Notes under the pieces: model-generated
The model's database searches: none
Seen by the model: only the letters and a program-made list of their open reading frames with translations
What the model was told of the DNA's origin: nothing
Program-made: the position numbers and the translations under genes
Part shown: positions 5,444 through 8,783 of the stretch, piece by piece
Position numbering within the stretch: the first letter of the stretch is position 1
How the letters are laid out: every line of letters starts with the position of its first letter
Assembly (NCBI GenBank): GCA_045540695.1
Contig: JAZQHR010000062.1
Location: 1 to 8,783 of the forward strand
Reading direction: 5' to 3'
Length of the DNA stretch: 8,783 nt
From: JAZQHR01 sp045540695
GTDB lineage: Bacteria > Bacillota > Clostridia > UMGS1810

Positions 5444-8032
5444 ATGACAAACTTAAAAGGACTTTCAAGTAAGGAAGCGGAAAATCTGCTTTTGAAAAAC
5501 GGATTTAACGAGCTGGACAAAAAGCGGAAAATATCACCTGTTGGGATTTTTCTTTCGCAGTTTAAGGATTTTATAACAATCGTTTTGATAGTCGCTACCG
5601 CTATCTCATTTTTTCTGGGTGAAACGAGTGATGCGGTAACGATATTTATTATTCTTATTTTAAATGCAGTGCTTGGATTTGTGCAGGAATTTAAAACGGA
5701 AAAATCACTTGAGGCCTTGTCAAGCCTTGCATCGCCAATGGCCATGGTGATGCGTGACGGTACAGGGTGCAAGATAGCATCACGCGAAATAGTGCCGGGG
5801 GATGTACTGATACTTGAGGCAGGTGACCGCATCAGTGCCGATGCAAGTATAATAAAGTCTACTAACCTTCAGGTAAATGAATCAATCCTCACAGGTGAAT
5901 CGGTGCCGGTAGAAAAAAGCGTATCGGCAGACAAGCAGTTATATATGGGTACTACCATTTCCGTAGGCCGTGCTGTGGCTGTGGCGGAAAAAACGGGTAT
6001 GAGCACGAAGATGGGACAAATTGCCCACCTTTTAAAAGGTGCAGGTGACAACACTACCCCACTTAAAAAGACACTTAACAAAATAGGAAAAGAGCTTGTA
6101 ATAATATGCTTTGGCGTATGTATGCTGATATTTATTGCCGGCATTTTTCATGGTCAATCGGTGTATGATATGTTTTTCTCGTCAGTAAGCCTTGCTGTAG
6201 CGGCTATTCCTGAGGGTATGCCTGCGGCAGTTACGGTGTCACTTGCGATTGGCGTGCAAAGAATGTTAAAGAGAAACGCACTTGTGCGTAAGCTTCCGGC
6301 TGTGGAAACTCTCGGCTCAACATCTGTTATTTGCTCGGACAAGACGGGCACTCTTACCGAAAACAAAATGACCGTCACAAAGATCTTTGCAGACGGAAAG
6401 TACATAGATGTATCGGGAAACGGCTATGAGTTATCGGGCGAATTTTCTCAAAGCGGGATAAAAGTACAGCCAAAAGAAAAAAAGACGCTTAAAATGCTCC
6501 TTACGTGCGGTTTACTTTGCAACAATGCCATATACAAAAATGACAATATATCGGGCGACCCCACTGAGATAGCAATATATGCCGTATCAAAGAAGGCAGG
6601 CATAGATACTGACGGCTACGAAAGGATTTTGGAAAATCCATTTGACTCGGACAAGAAATATATGAGCGTTATTTGTCAGCATACAACCGGTGAAAAATAT
6701 ATGTTTGTAAAGGGTGCACCCGACAAAATTTTATGTAAATGCTCTAAAAAGCTTACTGAGTCTGGCGAAGTGCCATTTGGAGATAAAAGACGAATACAAA
6801 AAGCGTGCGACGATATGACAAACGACGCACTAAGAGTACTGGCGTTTGCGTATAAGAAGGTAGCATCGGATAGTGAAAAAGAAACAAGCCTTGTTTTCCT
6901 TGGTTTGGCAGGGATGATAGACCCACCGAGAAAGGAAGTATACACTTCCATTGAGGCGTGCTACAAAGCAGGAATACGCCCTGTTATGATAACGGGCGAC
7001 CACAAAAATACCGCTTGTGCAATAGCAAAAAAGCTTGGGTTTACCGATGCGGATAATCCCATTACAGGTGATGATATTTTAAAAATGACCGATGACGAGC
7101 TATGTATGGCAGTTGACAAAACGAGCGTGTTTGCACGTGTTTCACCACTTGACAAACTCAGAATAGTAAGAGCATTTAAAAGGAGAAAAAACGTTGTCGC
7201 TATGACGGGCGACGGGGTAAACGATGCACCTTCGCTAAAAGAAGCGGACATAGGTGTTGCTATGGGTAAGACGGGCACGGATGTGGCAAAACAAGCCTCG
7301 GATATGGTGCTTTTAGACGATAATTTCTCCACTATTGTAGCGGCAGTGGAGGAAGGAAGAATGATATTTGACAATATAAGAAAATTTATAAAATACCTTC
7401 TTGCGTGCAACTTGGGTGAAATACTCCTTATGGGAGCGGCAGCATTTCTCGGTATGCCCATACCCCTTTTACCTATTCAGGTATTGTGGATGAATCTTGT
7501 CACAGACGGTCTGCCAGCATTGGCACTTGGCATAGACCCTCCGACAAGCGGCATAATGGACAGACGTCCAAGGAAAAAAGACGAGGGAATATTCTCAAAA
7601 GGACTTGGTTCGATGATAGCCGTTTCAGGAATGCTGATAGGTGCAAGCAGCCTTTTGGCATTTTCGCTTGGAATGTACATCACAAGGGATATAGAAATGG
7701 CACGTACAACGGCATTTTGCACGCTTATCTTCGCAGAGCTTGTCTACGCGTTTGAATGCAAAAGCGAGTATATGTCGCTGTCGTTAAAACAGATATTTAA
7801 TAATCTTTATCTCGTACTGGCAATTGTATTATCGGCGGTGCTTACAATAGTTATAATGTATATACCGTTTTTGAGCGAGATATTTAAAACCGTTCCGCTT
7901 ACAAAGGATATGTGGATGATAGTAGTATTGCTTGGGTTTGTTGAATTTATAATAAATTCGGTGGTGCTAAAACCTGTCGCGAAAAAGAAATACAATAGCA
8001 AAAATTATAACATAAATACATCCAATAAGTAA
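5444..8032 (+). CDS. SERCA-type Ca2+-translocating P-type ATPase
   Basis: An 862-residue P2A-type ATPase that would pump Ca2+ out of the cytoplasm across a membrane using ATP. Actuator domain: LTGESVPVEK (TGES 150-153). Phosphorylation site: D299 in SDKTGTLTENKMT. Nucleotide domain: KGAPD (423-427). Hinge and phosphatase region: MITGDH (515-520) and TGDGVNDAPSLKEAD (from 588). About ten membrane segments: near 43-59, 63-82, two at about 225-275, and six after residue 650. Ion-site residues correspond to SERCA: E257 in IPEGMPA (M4), N656 and E659 in CNLGE (M5), N684, T687 and D688 in MNLVTDGLP (M6), E765 in FAELVYAFE (M8). ATG at 5444 is chosen because CAGGAGGG (5429-5436) precedes it; the open frame upstream overlaps spoVAE out of phase and is not coding. 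It lies 83 nt behind spoVAE with no terminator between. Nearest known relative by type is Bacillus YloB, a Ca2+ ATPase expressed during sporulation. Mn2+ transport is an alternative. Confidence 0.93.
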   Translation: MTNLKGLSSKEAENLLLKNGFNELDKKRKISPVGIFLSQFKDFITIVLIVATAISFFLGETSDAVTIFIILILNAVLGFVQEFKTEKSLEALSSLASPMAMVMRDGTGCKIASREIVPGDVLILEAGDRISADASIIKSTNLQVNESILTGESVPVEKSVSADKQLYMGTTISVGRAVAVAEKTGMSTKMGQIAHLLKGAGDNTTPLKKTLNKIGKELVIICFGVCMLIFIAGIFHGQSVYDMFFSSVSLAVAAIPEGMPAAVTVSLAIGVQRMLKRNALVRKLPAVETLGSTSVICSDKTGTLTENKMTVTKIFADGKYIDVSGNGYELSGEFSQSGIKVQPKEKKTLKMLLTCGLLCNNAIYKNDNISGDPTEIAIYAVSKKAGIDTDGYERILENPFDSDKKYMSVICQHTTGEKYMFVKGAPDKILCKCSKKLTESGEVPFGDKRRIQKACDDMTNDALRVLAFAYKKVASDSEKETSLVFLGLAGMIDPPRKEVYTSIEACYKAGIRPVMITGDHKNTACAIAKKLGFTDADNPITGDDILKMTDDELCMAVDKTSVFARVSPLDKLRIVRAFKRRKNVVAMTGDGVNDAPSLKEADIGVAMGKTGTDVAKQASDMVLLDDNFSTIVAAVEEGRMIFDNIRKFIKYLLACNLGEILLMGAAAFLGMPIPLLPIQVLWMNLVTDGLPALALGIDPPTSGIMDRRPRKKDEGIFSKGLGSMIAVSGMLIGASSLLAFSLGMYITRDIEMARTTAFCTLIFAELVYAFECKSEYMSLSLKQIFNNLYLVLAIVLSAVLTIVIMYIPFLSEIFKTVPLTKDMWMIVVLLGFVEFIINSVVLKPVAKKKYNSKNYNINTSNK

Positions 8033-8120
8033 TTTATAACAAAAATTTCTTGTACACGCTTTTTGATAATTCCTCATATAATCACCTATACACCAATATA
8101 ACAAAAGTTACCGAAAAGTA

Positions 8121-8150
8121 AACTCAATTGAGGTAATTATTTTAACTCAA
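8121..8150. promoter_or_regulatory. Operator-like repeats upstream of the Cro/CI regulator
   Basis: A perfect 10-bp palindrome CTCAATTGAG (8123-8132) and a second direct copy of its half site, AACTCAA (8121-8127 and 8144-8150), 23 bp apart, about two helical turns. Such repeats beside a small Cro/CI-type gene are often autoregulatory sites. No binding evidence is available. Confidence 0.35.
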
Positions 8151-8168
8151 AAAAGATAAAATTATATT
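8141..8168 (+). promoter_or_regulatory. Candidate promoter of the Cro/CI regulator
   Basis: TTTAAC (8141-8146) and TATATT (8163-8168) are 16 bp apart; transcription would begin near 8175, just before the ribosome binding site at 8183. A better-matching TATAAT at 8173-8178 would start transcription inside the ribosome binding site and is less likely. Matches are weak in an AT-rich spacer. Confidence 0.25.
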
Positions 8169-8194
8169 AATTTATAATAATCGGAGTGATACTG

Positions 8195-8437
8195 TTGAAT
8201 ATAGGCGAAGCGGTAAAGTTAAGAATTATTGAGCTGTGCAAGGCGGAGAATATAACAATAAACAGACTGGCAATTCAAAGCGGAATAACGCAATCTACAC
8301 TAAACAATATAATAAGTGGAAGAAACAACAGTACAACTATATCGACTATCAAAAAGATTTGCGATGGTTTGGAAATGGATATCGTTGATTTCTTTAAATC
8401 AGATTTATTTAAAAGTTTAGAACAGGAAATAAAATGA
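8195..8437 (+). CDS. Small Cro/CI (XRE)-family DNA-binding regulator
   Basis: An 80-residue protein that is almost entirely one helix-turn-helix domain of the lambda Cro/CI (HTH_3/XRE) type. The helices can be followed: IGEAVKLRIIELCKAENI, then the HTH core ITINRLAIQSGITQSTLNNIISGRN (about residues 20-44), then STIKKICDGLEMDIVDFF. It ends with FKSLEQEIK, a tail seen in many small Firmicutes regulators of this kind. No effector or sensor domain is present, so it presumably binds DNA as a dimer and may regulate itself. TTG at 8195 is chosen because CGGAGTG (8182-8188) precedes it by 6 nt; a GTG at 8186 overlaps that site and is unlikely. It has its own spacer before it and a terminator 13 nt after the stop. 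No antitoxin partner or phage gene is adjacent, so its targets are unknown. Confidence 0.85.
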   Translation: MNIGEAVKLRIIELCKAENITINRLAIQSGITQSTLNNIISGRNNSTTISTIKKICDGLEMDIVDFFKSDLFKSLEQEIK

Positions 8438-8449
8438 ACCTACTTAAAT

Positions 8450-8480
8450 AAAAAGCATTCTCTAGGGAGAATGCTTTTTT
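8450..8480 (+). terminator. Intrinsic terminator after the Cro/CI regulator
   Basis: Perfect 13-bp arms AAAAAGCATTCTC (8450-8462) and GAGAATGCTTTTT (8467-8479) around a TAGG loop, ending in six Ts. It starts 13 nt after the stop codon at 8435-8437. It may also end the ATPase transcript, since no terminator is visible in 8033-8194. Confidence 0.9.
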
Positions 8481-8606
8481 AGGTCCAGGGTGTCCCTGGT
8501 CTGAAGGAGATCTGGAGCGATAGCATCAACCCTTCATTCGAGCGTAAAAAACACCATTTGATGAAATTCTTAGAAAATTCAAACGATATTTTTAAAAATT
8601 AAATGT
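8481..8606. other. Non-coding, partly structured stretch between two terminators
   Basis: This spacer is bounded on both sides by strong terminators. Its first 65 nt are less AT-rich than the rest and hold CCAGGG/CCCTGG (8485-8490 and 8494-8499, loop TGT) and TGAAGG/CCTTCA (8502-8507 and 8531-8536). I find no open frame with a ribosome binding site; the longest ATG frame (8561) has 13 codons. A small RNA, a repeat element or a gene remnant are all possible. From 8537 on it is AT-rich and featureless. Confidence 0.35.
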
Positions 8607-8649
8607 AAAAAAGTCAGGCTTAAGTTTTATAGCATTGCCTGACTTTTTT
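8607..8649. terminator. Bidirectional intrinsic terminator
   Basis: Perfect 13-bp arms AAAAAAGTCAGGC (8607-8619) and GCCTGACTTTTTT (8637-8649) with a 17-nt loop. Each strand shows a GC-bearing stem followed by a run of Ts, so it can stop transcription from either side. The most likely client is a minus-strand gene entering from the right edge. Confidence 0.8.
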
Positions 8650-8726
8650 AGTGCAACCCGAGGGAACAGAGGGTTTTTAATATACACTAAGCTTACGTTC
8701 CCGAGTTTGCATGTGCAGTTGAATTT

Positions 8727-8783
8727 TTAAAAATGAGTCTTGATATTTTCTTGAAATTTATCAATAGGTGCGGCAGGGGTTGT
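8727..8783 (-). CDS. Possible 3' end of a minus-strand gene, unidentified
   Basis: One minus-strand frame is open from the right edge for 18 codons and ends in TAA at 8727-8729; the peptide tail would be TTPAAPIDKFQENIKTHF. It points into the bidirectional terminator at 8607-8649, as a gene end would. The piece is too short to prove coding, and another minus frame stays open further, to a stop near 8693. No family is recognised. An inverted repeat GGGAAC/GTTCCC (8662-8667 and 8697-8702) lies between it and the terminator. Confidence 0.25.
   Translation of the reverse strand, partial: TTPAAPIDKFQENIKTHF

Noticed and set aside
8195..8437. Antitoxin of a toxin-antitoxin pair or prophage repressor
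   Set aside because: No toxin-sized partner, integrase or phage gene is adjacent; a terminator follows directly.
8561..8602. Short 13-codon frame starting at ATG 8561
   Set aside because: No ribosome binding site and AT-rich low-complexity composition.
8733..8783. Plus-strand gene starting at ATG 8733 and running off the right edge
   Set aside because: The upstream sequence is TTTTTAAAA with no ribosome binding site; 17 codons are too few to support it.

Overview
The window looks like a chromosomal segment of a spore-forming, low-to-moderate GC Firmicute, most likely an anaerobic Clostridia member. The reasons are a forespore spoVAC-spoVAD-spoVAE cluster, a clostridial-type murA plus YycJ pair, AGGAGG-type ribosome binding sites with frequent GTG/TTG starts, and intergenic palindromic repeats. 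No rRNA, tRNA, CRISPR array, intact transposase or prophage gene is visible.

Layout, left to right. Bases 1-172 are the 3' end of a CMP/dCMP-deaminase-like gene (+). A small polytopic membrane protein of the DUF2238/YjdF type follows at 331-912 (+). Bases 913-1260 have no gene and hold a cluster of short palindromic repeats of two families. A minus-strand pair follows, murA (start 3323) and a YycJ/WalJ-like metallo-beta-lactamase-fold hydrolase. The two overlap by 8 nt, read from a promoter near 3404-3431 and end at a terminator that includes the hydrolase stop codon. Diverging from murA is a plus-strand sporulation run: spoVAC, spoVAD and spoVAE with overlapping or touching ends, then, after 83 nt without an intrinsic terminator, a full-length SERCA-type Ca2+ P-type ATPase. 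An 80-residue Cro/CI-family regulator (8195-8437) with operator-like repeats upstream and a strong terminator downstream follows. The last 300 nt hold a structured non-coding stretch, a second bidirectional terminator and possibly the 3' end of a minus-strand gene.

How the genes may work together. SpoVAC, SpoVAD and SpoVAE are the core of the complex that moves calcium-dipicolinate across the inner spore membrane. A Ca2+ pump with its ion-site residues conserved, directly downstream on the same strand, suggests one transcription unit that handles both the calcium and the dipicolinate side of spore-core loading. This is the most interesting functional hypothesis here. It is inference from position, supported by the known sporulation expression of the related Bacillus pump YloB. 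MurA makes the first committed step of peptidoglycan synthesis, and its partner hydrolase is probably co-expressed. Nothing in the window amounts to a clearly new defence or mobile system. The least explained parts are the repeat cluster, the leader before the ATPase and the 8481-8606 segment.
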